Part shown: piece by piece, positions 28,145 through 37,311 of the stretch
Numbering within the stretch: the first letter of the stretch is position 1
Layout of the letters: every line of letters begins with the position of its first letter
Notes under the pieces: generated by a model
What the model was told of the DNA's origin: nothing
The model's input: the letters and a program-made list of their open reading frames with translations, nothing else
Database searches by the model: none
Assembly (NCBI RefSeq): GCF_026427355.1
Contig: NZ_CP102665.1
Span: forward strand, 434,001 to 498,000
From: Sphingobium sp. JS3065
Lineage (GTDB): Bacteria; Pseudomonadota; Alphaproteobacteria; Sphingomonadales; Sphingomonadaceae
Direction of reading: 5' to 3'
Length of the DNA: 64,000 bases
Made by a program: the position numbers and the translations under genes

Positions 28145-29404
28145 GTGGCGAACGGCCCGCAATTCAGCCGACGGACCATCATGGCCGGGAGCGCCGCGAT
28201 GATCGGCATGGGCGCATCGCCCGTCGCGCGCGCCCTGGCCGACCAGCCTCGAAGGCCCCCCTTTCCCGTCGAGGACGACCATGGCCGGCCGATCGATCCT
28301 CCGCCGCCGGGCTATTACAAGGTCAGCGGCATCAGCGGGCCGGGCCTGCCCGTCACGGCGGAGACGGAACGGGGCGGCTGGGTGACCAGCGAAGCGGCGG
28401 TGGACCGCAGGGGCGTGCGCTTTAAGGGGCCGGGACCGGCGCCGGAAAATGCCCTGCCCTGGAATGATTCCGATTCCGGCCGCGTCGTCAGCCAGGGGCT
28501 GATCCCGCCGGTCAAGCCGCTGCTCCACCTGCACCTGCGCGACACGATCGTCTGTCTGGGCGGGGACGGCCATTATTACATGACCGGCTCCACCGGCGAC
28601 GACATCTGGAAACAGAATGACGGCATCGAACTGTGGCGTTCGCCCGACCTTCAGCACTGGGATTATCTGGGACTGGTGTGGAGCATCGAGAAGGATGGCG
28701 GCTGGGAAAGGCAGTGGACGGTGCGCAAGGGCGACTATTTCCGCGCCATCTGGGCGCCGGAAATCCACTATATCAACGGCAATTATTATATCTGCCATTC
28801 GATCAGCCGGTCTGGCATCGCCATACTCAAAAGCACGAGCGGAAAGGCGGAAGGCCCCTATGTCCACGCCTTTTCCCCCGACCGGCCGCTGCGCAACGGC
28901 ATCGACGCGACTTTGTTCGGCGACGATGACGGCGCGGTCTATCTGACCTATGGCCCGGCGCTGGAGATGGTGCGGCTGAAACCCGACCTGTCGGGCTATG
29001 ACGGCAAATGGACGCCGGTCACGCTGGACGATCCGGATCTCGATCCCGCCCATCACAACCGGAAATGCGTGCGCCACGGCTATCGCGACATCGGCTTTGA
29101 AGGACCGACCATGTTCAAGCATGACGGCCACTATTATCTAGGCGTGGTCGACCGGTTCGAACCCAATCGCTATTCCTTCGCCCTGGCCATGGCCGACAAG
29201 CCGTTCGGCCCCTATCGCGAACGGCATGAAAGCGTGCCGTGCGGCGGCGGCGGCAACATCTTCAAGGACAAGGAAGGCCGCTGGTGGTGCACCATATTCG
29301 GCAATGACGACGAGGCGCCCTTCCGCGAAAAGCCGGGCATCGTGCCCGCCCGATTCGACGCAAAAGGCCATCTGGTCGCCGACTTCCGCCCCCGCACGCC
29401 ATAA
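28145..29404 (+). CDS. Exported GH43-family glycosidase
   Basis: A 419-residue five-bladed propeller glycosidase. GTG 28145 is used because it follows CAGGGAG; the nearby ATG is out of frame. A Tat-type leader (SRRTIMAGSAAMIGMGASPVARALA) is present. GH43 catalytic positions appear intact: D133 in LRDTIV, D254 in NGIDATLFGDDDGAVYLTYG and E319 in GFEGPTMF. IWAPEIHYINGNYYI is also typical. It probably removes arabinose, galactose or similar side chains from pectin. Specificity within GH43 is not readable. Confidence 0.85.
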   Translation: MANGPQFSRRTIMAGSAAMIGMGASPVARALADQPRRPPFPVEDDHGRPIDPPPPGYYKVSGISGPGLPVTAETERGGWVTSEAAVDRRGVRFKGPGPAPENALPWNDSDSGRVVSQGLIPPVKPLLHLHLRDTIVCLGGDGHYYMTGSTGDDIWKQNDGIELWRSPDLQHWDYLGLVWSIEKDGGWERQWTVRKGDYFRAIWAPEIHYINGNYYICHSISRSGIAILKSTSGKAEGPYVHAFSPDRPLRNGIDATLFGDDDGAVYLTYGPALEMVRLKPDLSGYDGKWTPVTLDDPDLDPAHHNRKCVRHGYRDIGFEGPTMFKHDGHYYLGVVDRFEPNRYSFALAMADKPFGPYRERHESVPCGGGGNIFKDKEGRWWCTIFGNDDEAPFREKPGIVPARFDAKGHLVADFRPRTP

Positions 29405-29464
29405 CTGGGACAAGGGGAAACAGCCGCCTTTTGCAGGCCGCCATGGGCTGAATGTCGATCGGTC

Positions 29465-30256
29465 CTAGGCGTCGAAGCCGGGCGACTGGCGCTGCGCCTT
29501 GCGAAGCGCGGCTTCCCAGACGAGGTCGTGATGCGACCGGGCGCCCTCGACCGGCTGGCGCTCCCGGCTCATCTGGCGGCGGACTTCCTCTTGCGCGGCT
29601 TCGGGGGCGATCAGCATATTGTCACGGCCTACGGCCAGGCTGCGGACCTGCGCCTTGCAGGCTTCCTCCAGATGATAGATGCCGCTGAACGCCTCGCCCG
29701 GCGACGATCCCAGCGCGAGCGTACCGTGATTGCGCAGTAGCATGACCTTGGTGTCGCCGAGGTCCGCGACCAGCCGTTCCCGTTCGTCCAGGTTGAGAGC
29801 GACGCCCTCATAATCATGATAGGACAGGCGCGGGATCAGCGAGAGGGCGCGCTGGTTGAGCGGCAGCAGCCCTTCGGCGTGGGCCGACACCGCCATGCCG
29901 TCCGCGCTGTGGAAATGGGCGATATAATGGGCGTCTTCGCGCGCGCCGTGGACCGCGCTGTGGATGACATAGCCCGCATAGTTGATGCCGTAATCGCTTT
30001 CCCCGATGACGTTGCCGTCCAGGTCGACCTTGACCAGGCTGGATGCGGTGATCTCATCGAACATCAGGCCGAAGGGGTTGATCAGGAAATGATGATCCGG
30101 CCCCGGCACGCGGGCAGAAATATGGGTGTAGATGAAATCGTCCCAGCCATAGAGGGCGGACAAGCGATAGAAAGCGGCGAGGTCGACGCGGGCCTTCCAT
30201 TCCGCTTGGCTGATGCCCGACTGGCGGAACCGGTCGTCCTTCAAGACTGTAGCCAT
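29465..30256 (-). CDS. Class II aldolase/adducin-family protein
   Basis: A 263-residue member of the class II aldolase/adducin family. The start at 30256 (MATVLKDDRFRQ) is supported by AAAGGAG. DDFIYTHISARV, HYIAHFHSADGMAVSAH (metal-binding His pair) and LLRNHGTLALG are the family's active-site blocks. It may cleave or epimerise a phosphorylated or free sugar-like compound. It is the last gene of the minus-strand run that starts with the TonB receptor and binding protein. It may handle the carbon skeleton of an imported organosulfur compound, but that is inference. Confidence 0.83.
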   Translation of the reverse strand: MATVLKDDRFRQSGISQAEWKARVDLAAFYRLSALYGWDDFIYTHISARVPGPDHHFLINPFGLMFDEITASSLVKVDLDGNVIGESDYGINYAGYVIHSAVHGAREDAHYIAHFHSADGMAVSAHAEGLLPLNQRALSLIPRLSYHDYEGVALNLDERERLVADLGDTKVMLLRNHGTLALGSSPGEAFSGIYHLEEACKAQVRSLAVGRDNMLIAPEAAQEEVRRQMSRERQPVEGARSHHDLVWEAALRKAQRQSPGFDA

Positions 30257-30338
30257 GGCGATGCTCCTTTGCGCGGGATAGTAGAGATGCGGCGGGGCGC
30301 CGCCCAATGAGAAAGGCTGATAAATGGATTGGCATGGC

Positions 30339-31298
30339 TCATGCGGGGAATATCCCCGCGTCCACGAACGATGCGACATTGATATGGGCGGGCAGTTCGC
30401 CATAGGCATGGAAACGGTCGACCACCCGCTGCAACGGCTTCACCACGGTCGCGTCGGGAGGAATGAGCAGCGGGTTCTGCCGCTCCACGAGCAGGGCGGC
30501 GAGTTTCGGGTCGATCTTCGTCTGCTGGGCGAAGATGCGGGCATAGTCGGCGGGATGCGCCCGCGACCATATACTCGCCTTGCGCAGGCGGGCGATCACG
30601 TCGCGCAGGGCTTCGCGCTTCGCCGGATCGTCGAGCGCGGCCTGGGAGGCGACGATCAGGCCGAGGCCCGTGCTGATCCCCTCCCCGTCGCGCAAGACCC
30701 GCGCACCGCGCTGTTCCGCCGCGAGTTGATAGGTGCCGAAGGTCGCCCATGCCTCTATCTTTCCCGCCGCGAAGGCGGCGGCGGCGTCATTGGGCAGCAT
30801 GAAGCTGATATCGACCTTTCGCCGGTCGAGCTTCGCTTCCTTGAGCGCTTCGACCAGCAGATAGTGGGAAATGCTGCCGCGTGCGCTGGACACGATGACG
30901 CGCCTGCCCTCCAATTGCGCGACCGAGCGGATCGAAGAGCCTGCGGGAACGATGATGGCGATGTCCCTGGTCGAGGATAGCGAGCCGGCGACGATCTTGA
31001 GCGGCACGCCCGCCGAGGCCGCGAGCACGGTCGGCAGGTCGCCCGCCACGGCGGTGTCGACCGCCCCGGCGTAGAGCGCCTCCAGCACCGGCGCGGCGCC
31101 GAGGAAATTCGCCCATTCGACGTCATAGGGCAGGTTTTTCAGGGCGCCGGCCGCCTCCGCCTTTGCCTGGAGCAGGTGAACCTGATCGCCCAGCACCAGT
31201 TTCGTGCGCCCGCCTTTGCCGGAACATGCGGTCAGGCCCAGCGCGGCGGCACCGGCTAGGAAGGTCCGGCGATCAGAAAGCAAGTGCGATCCGTCCAT
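30339..31298 (-). CDS. Sulfonate/nitrate-type ABC substrate-binding lipoprotein
   Basis: A 319-residue SsuA/TauA-like binding protein. The chosen start, ATG 31298, overlaps the end of the TonB receptor gene by 26 bp. The leader TFLAGAAALGLTAC carries a lipobox, so it is membrane-anchored in the periplasm. VEWANFLGAAPVLEALYAGAVDTAVAG is the usual ligand-binding core, and a dependent permease is not adjacent. It could pass ligand to the SsuBC transporter at 37,931-39,552. A later TTG start with the same leader is an alternative. Confidence 0.84.
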   Translation of the reverse strand: MDGSHLLSDRRTFLAGAAALGLTACSGKGGRTKLVLGDQVHLLQAKAEAAGALKNLPYDVEWANFLGAAPVLEALYAGAVDTAVAGDLPTVLAASAGVPLKIVAGSLSSTRDIAIIVPAGSSIRSVAQLEGRRVIVSSARGSISHYLLVEALKEAKLDRRKVDISFMLPNDAAAAFAAGKIEAWATFGTYQLAAEQRGARVLRDGEGISTGLGLIVASQAALDDPAKREALRDVIARLRKASIWSRAHPADYARIFAQQTKIDPKLAALLVERQNPLLIPPDATVVKPLQRVVDRFHAYGELPAHINVASFVDAGIFPA

Positions 31299-33846
31299 AA
31301 TAATAACCGCCCGCTGGGTTGAAGGGGGAAGAGCCATAATAGCCCTGGCCCGTCTGGGGATTGCCCGGCCCGTTTTTCTCCGGGCGGACGTCGAACAGGT
31401 TGGTGGCTCCCACCGAGAGGGTAGCGAATTCCGTTACCTTGGCGCTGACGCTGGCGTCGGTGATGATCTTCGCGCCGAAATGCCGATCGTCGCCCGCCGC
31501 CGTGCGCTGCGTATATTTGCCGTAGCGGGTGGCGGTGAGGCTGAGGCCGAAAATGCCCTTGCTCCAGTTGAGCGTGCTGACCAGCTTCGTACGCGGCTGG
31601 AGCACTTCCAGTTCGCCGATCTTGTCGCCGCCGAAGAAGACCGATCCCGCGCCCAGTAGCGAAGCGCCGGTGGGGCCGAACAGTTGCGACGGGGTGGCGA
31701 CGAGGTCCGTCACCTCGGTCTTCGAATAGTTGAACGCGAGGGTCAGGCCCAGCTTGCCCAGATCGCCAAGGCTTTTCGAATAATCGGCGACCAGATCGAA
31801 ACCCCTGGTCGTGGTGTCGGCGGCGTTGATGAAATATTCCGCCTGCTCGATATCCGACAGGCCGTTGGCCGCGAGGATGGCGGAAATTCCAGGTCCGAAC
31901 AGGCGGCCGGTGCGCTCGATCCGGTTTTTGATGCGGATATAATAGCCGTCCAGCGTCACCGACAGCGACGGCGCGGGCGTGAAGACGAAGCCGAGACCGG
32001 CGTTCCAGGTCTTTTCCGCCTTGAGTGGTCTGGCACCGAGCAATTGGCCTACGGTGGAGTCCGCCGTCACCAGCTTGGCGACGGTGGGGCGCAATTCCGT
32101 CTGGCCCGTCTCCGCATTGAAGAAGGAAGAGGTGCGGCCATCGGTCTGCTCATAGCCGATCTGCGTCAGCGACGGTGCGCGGAAGCCGGTGCCGACCGTG
32201 CCGCGAATGGCGAAGGCGGGGCTGACCTCGTAACGGCTGTTGAGTTTCAGGCCGACCGGGCTGCCGGAACCGTCGCTATAATGTTCGGCGCGGATCGCGG
32301 CGCCGATATACCAGGCGTCGAGCGGGTAGATGCCGAGGTCGACATAGCCCGCATAGACCTTTCGGCTGATATCCGCCTCGTCGGCGGGGGACAGGACGAT
32401 GGCACCCTGCACCACGGGCGAGGCGGTGAGGCCGACATTCCAGTCATATTGCTGGTCGCCGGGCTGGAAACGATAGGCCGCCGGTTGATAGGCCAGCGAG
32501 TCTCCCGCGAAGGTGCGAAAGCGGTCGAGCCGATATTCGCCGCCGACGGAGATCTGCAACGGTCTGGCCAGGCCGATTTCGACTTCGCGGTGCAGGTCGA
32601 CATTGTGGGTCCATTGGCGGAATTCGAAGTTGGCGAGATTGGGCCAGCTTGTGGGGCTGCTCGCGCCGAGCGAGGGGCGGATCGACAATTTTGAATATTG
32701 ATGGCTGTAGTTACGGCCGAAGGAGGAACTGACATCATAGTCCCAGCCTCCCAGCGTTCCGCGCAGGCCGCCGACGAACTGGAAATCATTCTCGTCTATA
32801 TTGTTGAGCGGATAATAGCCGTCGGGAAATAGTGCCGTGAAATTCGCGGTGCTGTTGGGGCGGCGGAAATTATTGCCGATCTGCGCGTCACGTTTGCCAT
32901 AGGTTCCGAAGCTGTAGAGGGTGACATTTTCCGTCACCGGCAGTTCGGCATTGTAGGAAAGGTTGAATGCCTTGATCTGCGGGTCGCCATTATGCGCGCC
33001 GTCGCGGTTCCATTGGGCGTTGCGGGCATTGGCATCAGCAACATTGGTCAGCACCTGATCGCGGGTCAGGCCGCTGGCCGCCGCGACCTGATCGACCGTG
33101 CGGTTGGCGGGCAGGCCGTAGATGTTCGTGTCGGCCGCAGGCAGGTTCCACCATGCGTCGCCGCGTTTGCGGATGTCGCCGCTGAGTGTCAGGAAGCCCC
33201 CGTCGCCGATCTTCGTGCCATAGCGGATCGTCCCCTTCCAGCTATCCGGCCTGCCATTGGCGTTGTAGAGCGTGCCATAGGTGAAATCGCCGCTCAGGCC
33301 TTCCTTTTCCGCCAGTTGGATGTTGATGACCCCGGCTATGGCGTCGGTGCCATATTGGGCGGCGGCGCTGTCCTTCAGCACCTCTATCCGGTCGATGGCG
33401 CTGGTGGGGATCAGGTCGACGTCAACCGGATTCGCGCCCGACGTGTCGGCGATGGAATTGTTTAGAAAAGCGCCGTTGTGGCGGCGCTTTCCGTTGACCA
33501 GCACCAGCGTGTAGGCAGGCGCCAGGCCGCGATTGGTGACGGGACGGCCAACGGAGAAGACCCCTGCATTGGTCGCGCCGAAATTGAGCGAGGGCAGCAG
33601 TTTCGACAGCGCCTCGCCAAATTCGGCCGAGCCGGTGGCCTGCAATTTTTCGGCGCCCACCACGTCGATCGGCGCAGGGCTTTCCGCCACGGTGCGGGGG
33701 GCGCCGCGCACGCCAGTCACGATGATGGCGCTGGCGTCCGCCTCCGCGCCATCCGGCGCCGAGACGCTTTGCGCGAACAGGGGCGCGGGCGTCAGCAGCG
33801 CCCCGGCGAGTGCGGTCGAGCAAAGATAAAGGCGGTCATGCTTCAT
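31273..33846 (-). CDS. TonB-dependent receptor in the sulfonate region
   Basis: An 857-residue outer-membrane receptor. A signal peptide ends near PAPLFAQ. SAIIVTGVRG and a plug with FGEALSKLLPSLNFG, VTNRGLAPAYTLVLVNGKRRH and IDRIEVLKDSAAAQYGTDAIAG follow. The barrel ends in IALAF. The neighbours (a sulfonate-type binding protein, SsuD and SsuBC) suggest it imports an organosulfur compound too large or rare for porins. The ribosome site GGGGGA is inside a small CCCC/GGGG hairpin (33856-33869). Confidence 0.9.
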   Translation of the reverse strand: MKHDRLYLCSTALAGALLTPAPLFAQSVSAPDGAEADASAIIVTGVRGAPRTVAESPAPIDVVGAEKLQATGSAEFGEALSKLLPSLNFGATNAGVFSVGRPVTNRGLAPAYTLVLVNGKRRHNGAFLNNSIADTSGANPVDVDLIPTSAIDRIEVLKDSAAAQYGTDAIAGVINIQLAEKEGLSGDFTYGTLYNANGRPDSWKGTIRYGTKIGDGGFLTLSGDIRKRGDAWWNLPAADTNIYGLPANRTVDQVAAASGLTRDQVLTNVADANARNAQWNRDGAHNGDPQIKAFNLSYNAELPVTENVTLYSFGTYGKRDAQIGNNFRRPNSTANFTALFPDGYYPLNNIDENDFQFVGGLRGTLGGWDYDVSSSFGRNYSHQYSKLSIRPSLGASSPTSWPNLANFEFRQWTHNVDLHREVEIGLARPLQISVGGEYRLDRFRTFAGDSLAYQPAAYRFQPGDQQYDWNVGLTASPVVQGAIVLSPADEADISRKVYAGYVDLGIYPLDAWYIGAAIRAEHYSDGSGSPVGLKLNSRYEVSPAFAIRGTVGTGFRAPSLTQIGYEQTDGRTSSFFNAETGQTELRPTVAKLVTADSTVGQLLGARPLKAEKTWNAGLGFVFTPAPSLSVTLDGYYIRIKNRIERTGRLFGPGISAILAANGLSDIEQAEYFINAADTTTRGFDLVADYSKSLGDLGKLGLTLAFNYSKTEVTDLVATPSQLFGPTGASLLGAGSVFFGGDKIGELEVLQPRTKLVSTLNWSKGIFGLSLTATRYGKYTQRTAAGDDRHFGAKIITDASVSAKVTEFATLSVGATNLFDVRPEKNGPGNPQTGQGYYGSSPFNPAGGYYYGRIALAF

Positions 33847-33969
33847 GGATTTATCCCCCGTTTCCGGGGATCGTCTATTTTCTATCGAATTGATTGAGAA
33901 ATGACTTCGCTACTGTATCCATGAGTAAATTTGAATTTTAGTTATGCTTGCCGATAACGAAGTTCAGCT

Positions 33970-34929
33970 TCATCCGCCCCTGCCGAAACTGTTGTCGAAG
34001 GCGTCAGCGACCGGGCGCTTGCCGTCCGTTAGCCCTGCCTTCTGGAAGCGCTGCGCGATGGCCTGTTCATGCGCGATGATCTTGCCGTCAATGGGTTGCG
34101 CCACCCGGTTGTTGCGGTCGAAACTGGCGCGGGCGATGTCGAGCGGCAGGCCGGTCTCCTTCGAGAGCACCTGCGCGAATTCGTCGGGATGCGCACGCGC
34201 CCATTGGACGGCCTTCGCCTCCCGCTGGAGGAAATCGGCGAGCAAGGCGCGCTTGGGAGCGATGGATTCGGCGTTCGCGATATCGATATAGATGGGCAGG
34301 CCGTAATCCTTCGCGTCGACAACCGCCCTCGCCCCTTCCTTGATCGCCACATTGGTATAGGGCGTCCAGGTCGACCAGGCGTCGATGGCGCCGCTGTCGA
34401 AGGCGGCCTTGGCGTCGCCGGGCGGCAGGAAGGTGACGCGCACCCGGTCCGCCGGGATGTTGGCCCGCTCCAGCGCCTGGAGCAGCAGGTGATGGCCGAT
34501 CGATCCCCGCATCGCGGCGACCGACTTGCCGATCAGATCCCGCGCCGAACGGATCGGCGAATCCTTCTTCACCAATATGGCCAGCGCCTCCCCGGCCTGG
34601 GCGGCGGGCGCCTGTATGCCTATGGCCTTGACCGGGCTGCCGCTTTGATAGGCGAAGATGAAGGGCGCGTCGGCGGCCAGGCCGAGATCGGCAGCGTCGC
34701 CGCCTACTGCCTCCAGCAAGGGCTGGGCCGCCGGGAATTCGGACCATTCGACCGTGTAGGGCGCGTCCTTCAGCACGCCCGACGCGATCATCATGGATTT
34801 GACCTGCCCCTTCTGGTTGGCGATGCGCAGCACCTTGTCGTCGCCGCCGCCGAATTTCGCGGCGGCAAGGCCGAAGCCCGCCGCCGCTACCAATGCCACC
34901 GCGATGATCGCGCCCCTGTTTTTCGCCAT
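33970..34929 (-). CDS. ABC sulfonate-type substrate-binding protein
   Basis: A 319-residue SsuA-like binding protein. The start at 34929 lies 1 bp after the ssuD stop. The leader IIAVALVAAAGFGLAAAKF is hydrophobic without a lipobox Cys, so it is either cleaved or kept as an N-terminal anchor. VEWSEFPAAQPLLEAVGGDAADLGLAADAPFIFAYQSG and KSVAAMRGSIGHHLLLQALE are family cores. It is the last gene of the ssuC-ssuB-dioxygenase-rhodanese-ssuD operon and so the likely main ligand receptor for SsuBC. Confidence 0.88.
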   Translation of the reverse strand: MAKNRGAIIAVALVAAAGFGLAAAKFGGGDDKVLRIANQKGQVKSMMIASGVLKDAPYTVEWSEFPAAQPLLEAVGGDAADLGLAADAPFIFAYQSGSPVKAIGIQAPAAQAGEALAILVKKDSPIRSARDLIGKSVAAMRGSIGHHLLLQALERANIPADRVRVTFLPPGDAKAAFDSGAIDAWSTWTPYTNVAIKEGARAVVDAKDYGLPIYIDIANAESIAPKRALLADFLQREAKAVQWARAHPDEFAQVLSKETGLPLDIARASFDRNNRVAQPIDGKIIAHEQAIAQRFQKAGLTDGKRPVADAFDNSFGRGG

Positions 34930-34930
34930 G

Positions 34931-36034
34931 TCAGCCCGCCAGCGCCAGACCCGCCCGATCCCCATCGGTACCGTTCCGTTCTGCCACCTTGCGCCGCACG
35001 ATGGGAAGCAGTTCCCGGCCATAGAGGATGGAATCGGCCAGCGGATCGAAGCCGCGGATCAGGAAATGGTCGATGCCGATGTCGACATAATCGAGCATGG
35101 CATCCGCCACCTGTTCGGGCGTGCCGACCAGGCCGGTGCTGTTGCCAGCAGCCCCGGTCAGCGCCGCGACGCCGGTCCAGAGCCGCTTGTCCTGCCGGTT
35201 GGCGCTCGCGGTTTCGAGCAGGCGGAGCGACCCGGCATTGGCCGGGCGATGGCCGGTAATCGGCAGTCCGGCGGCGACGCGGTTTTCGCGTACCTGTTCC
35301 TCTATCTCCGCCGCGCGCTTCCACGCAGCTTCCTCCGTGTCGGCAATGACGGGCCGCAGCGACAGGGAAAAGCCCGGATCGCGGCCATAGCGCGCCGCCG
35401 AGCGGCGCACCTGCCGGACGCTGTCCTGCACCGATTCCAGCGTTTCGCCCCACAGGGCGTAGACATCGGCATGACGGCCCGCGACGTCGATTGCTTCAGG
35501 CGAGGAACCGCCGAAGAAGACGGGCAGATTGTCGGGCTTCACGGCGCTGAACGCCTGTTTCACGTCGTAAAACTTACCCTGATGGTCGAAGGGCTGGGCC
35601 GCCGTCCATTCCTGCCGCAAGATGGTCAGATATTCGTCGGTGCGGGCGTAGCGTTCCGCCTTCACGCTCCTGGTATCGCCGTCCCGCGCCATTTCCGCGT
35701 CAGCACCGCCCGTGATGATGTGGACGGCGACCCGCCCGCCCGACAACTGATCCAGCGTGGCCAGTTGCCGCGCCGCGACCGTCGGCTGGGTGAAGCCGGG
35801 CCGGTGCGCGACCAGGAAGCCCAGGGTGGACGTGATCGCCGCCGCATGGGCCGCGACGATCTGGCTTTCCGGGCTGTTGGAGCCGAAGGGGATCAGCACG
35901 CGGTCGAAGCCGCCCTTTTCCTGCGCCTTGGCCGCCGCCTCGACATAATCCTTGTCGAGTGCGCGGCTGCGCACCGCCGCCTGGGTTTCAGAGCCGTTGT
36001 TGAAGCCGATATAGCCGATAAATTTCACGCTCAT
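34931..36034 (-). CDS. ssuD: FMNH2-dependent alkanesulfonate monooxygenase
   Basis: A 367-residue SsuD-type flavin monooxygenase that cleaves the C-S bond of alkanesulfonates to give sulfite and an aldehyde. GFDRVLIPFGSNSPES, FLVAHRPGFTQPTVAARQLATLDQLSGGRVAVHIITGG, the Arg-rich GDTRSVKAERYARTDEYL loop and FFGGSSPEA are the usual blocks. It needs reduced FMN from a reductase, and no SsuE gene is visible here. It is 14 bp downstream of the rhodanese gene. Confidence 0.93.
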   Translation of the reverse strand: MSVKFIGYIGFNNGSETQAAVRSRALDKDYVEAAAKAQEKGGFDRVLIPFGSNSPESQIVAAHAAAITSTLGFLVAHRPGFTQPTVAARQLATLDQLSGGRVAVHIITGGADAEMARDGDTRSVKAERYARTDEYLTILRQEWTAAQPFDHQGKFYDVKQAFSAVKPDNLPVFFGGSSPEAIDVAGRHADVYALWGETLESVQDSVRQVRRSAARYGRDPGFSLSLRPVIADTEEAAWKRAAEIEEQVRENRVAAGLPITGHRPANAGSLRLLETASANRQDKRLWTGVAALTGAAGNSTGLVGTPEQVADAMLDYVDIGIDHFLIRGFDPLADSILYGRELLPIVRRKVAERNGTDGDRAGLALAG

Positions 36035-36048
36035 GATCGCCTCTCAAA

Positions 36049-37311
36049 TCAGATCACGAAAAAGCCGTGGGTGCCGTCGCGCTCCAATTGAGCGACCAGG
36101 CCATATTCCCAATCGAGATAGGCCTGCATGGCGGCGGCCTTGTTGTCGGTGCCTTCATAGGGGCGCTTATAGCGGCCCTCCGGCCCACGCGGGCTGGGCG
36201 CGCCGTCCGATCCCTTTTCCTGAGCCACGGCGGACCAGTCGACGTCCAGCACGAAGACTTCCCACCCCAGTTGCGCGAGCCAGGAGGCGGTCATGTCGGC
36301 TCGGGGGCCGATATCGTCGGTGACGACGATGCGCGCCCCGCGCACCGGCGCATTATGGTCGGTTTCCTGGACTAGCTGGCCGCCCTGCGCGTTGCGGAAG
36401 CCGGGCAGATGGCCGCCCTCATATTCGCGGGGCTGGCGCACGTCGTAGAGATAGAGGGTGCGGGCCGTGTCGGCCTTCAACTCTTCCAGCTCATCCCAGC
36501 CGATGCGCTTTACCCCGGCGCGATAGGCGACGTCGCGGGCATGAGCGCGGGCATCCTCCGCCGAGCGGTTGTCGACTTCTGGCGCGACGCGGGTCTGGCC
36601 GGTTTCAAGCTCCTGCCCCGCCAGCGTCCAGCCGATGGTGCCGTTGCGCAGCGCGAAGATCGGGTTCGGCAGGCCCGCATTGACCAGCGACTGGGTGCCG
36701 ATGATCGACCGGGTCCGGCCCGCGCAATTGACGATGATCGTCGTGCCGGGATCGGGCGCGATGGACCGGGCGCGCAGCACCAGTTCGGCGCCGGGCACGC
36801 TGGTGCCGGTGGGGATGCTCATCGTGTTATATTCGTCGTAGCGGCGGGCGTCGAGGATGGCGATATCGGCCTTTCCCCGGATCAGCGCCTGCACTTCCTC
36901 CGCCGCCAGGGACGGCGTGTGGCGGCGATGTTCGACCAGTTCGCCGAACGCCTTGGAATAGCTGTTAACATCCTCGAACAGTTCGTAGCCTGCCTCGCGC
37001 CAGGCGTTGAGGCCGCCTTCCAGTTCGCGCACGTCGGTGTAGCCCAGCCCTTCAAGACGCACCGCGGCCTTGCGCGCCAGCCCCTCGCCATTGTCGTAGA
37101 CGACGATCAGCGTGTCGAGACGGGGGATACGCCAGCGCGCTTCCTCATCGATGCGGCGCAGCGGAATCTGGGCGGCGAAGAGCGGATGGCCCTGCGCGAA
37201 TTCATGTTCCTCGCGCACGTCGATCAGCGCGATCTCGCTGCCGACCAGCAGGGCGCGGCGGATATCCTGCGGTGTGGCAGTCTGAATACGGTCCAGCGTG
37301 TCGGTGGTCAT
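36049..37311 (-). CDS. Triple-rhodanese-domain protein, one active Cys
   Basis: A 420-residue cytoplasmic protein built of about three rhodanese-like domains (roughly 10-110, 130-240, 265-360) and a short tail. Only the middle domain has the persulfide loop, C196-A-G-R-T-R. The equivalent loops of domain 1 (VYDNGEGLA) and domain 3 (VTDDIGPRA) have Asp near the Cys position and are likely inactive. It could carry sulfane sulfur from the thiol dioxygenase or SsuD products. The start at 37311 overlaps the upstream stop by 4 bp (ATGA), so it is coupled to the dioxygenase. Confidence 0.86.
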   Translation of the reverse strand: MTTDTLDRIQTATPQDIRRALLVGSEIALIDVREEHEFAQGHPLFAAQIPLRRIDEEARWRIPRLDTLIVVYDNGEGLARKAAVRLEGLGYTDVRELEGGLNAWREAGYELFEDVNSYSKAFGELVEHRRHTPSLAAEEVQALIRGKADIAILDARRYDEYNTMSIPTGTSVPGAELVLRARSIAPDPGTTIIVNCAGRTRSIIGTQSLVNAGLPNPIFALRNGTIGWTLAGQELETGQTRVAPEVDNRSAEDARAHARDVAYRAGVKRIGWDELEELKADTARTLYLYDVRQPREYEGGHLPGFRNAQGGQLVQETDHNAPVRGARIVVTDDIGPRADMTASWLAQLGWEVFVLDVDWSAVAQEKGSDGAPSPRGPEGRYKRPYEGTDNKAAAMQAYLDWEYGLVAQLERDGTHGFFVI

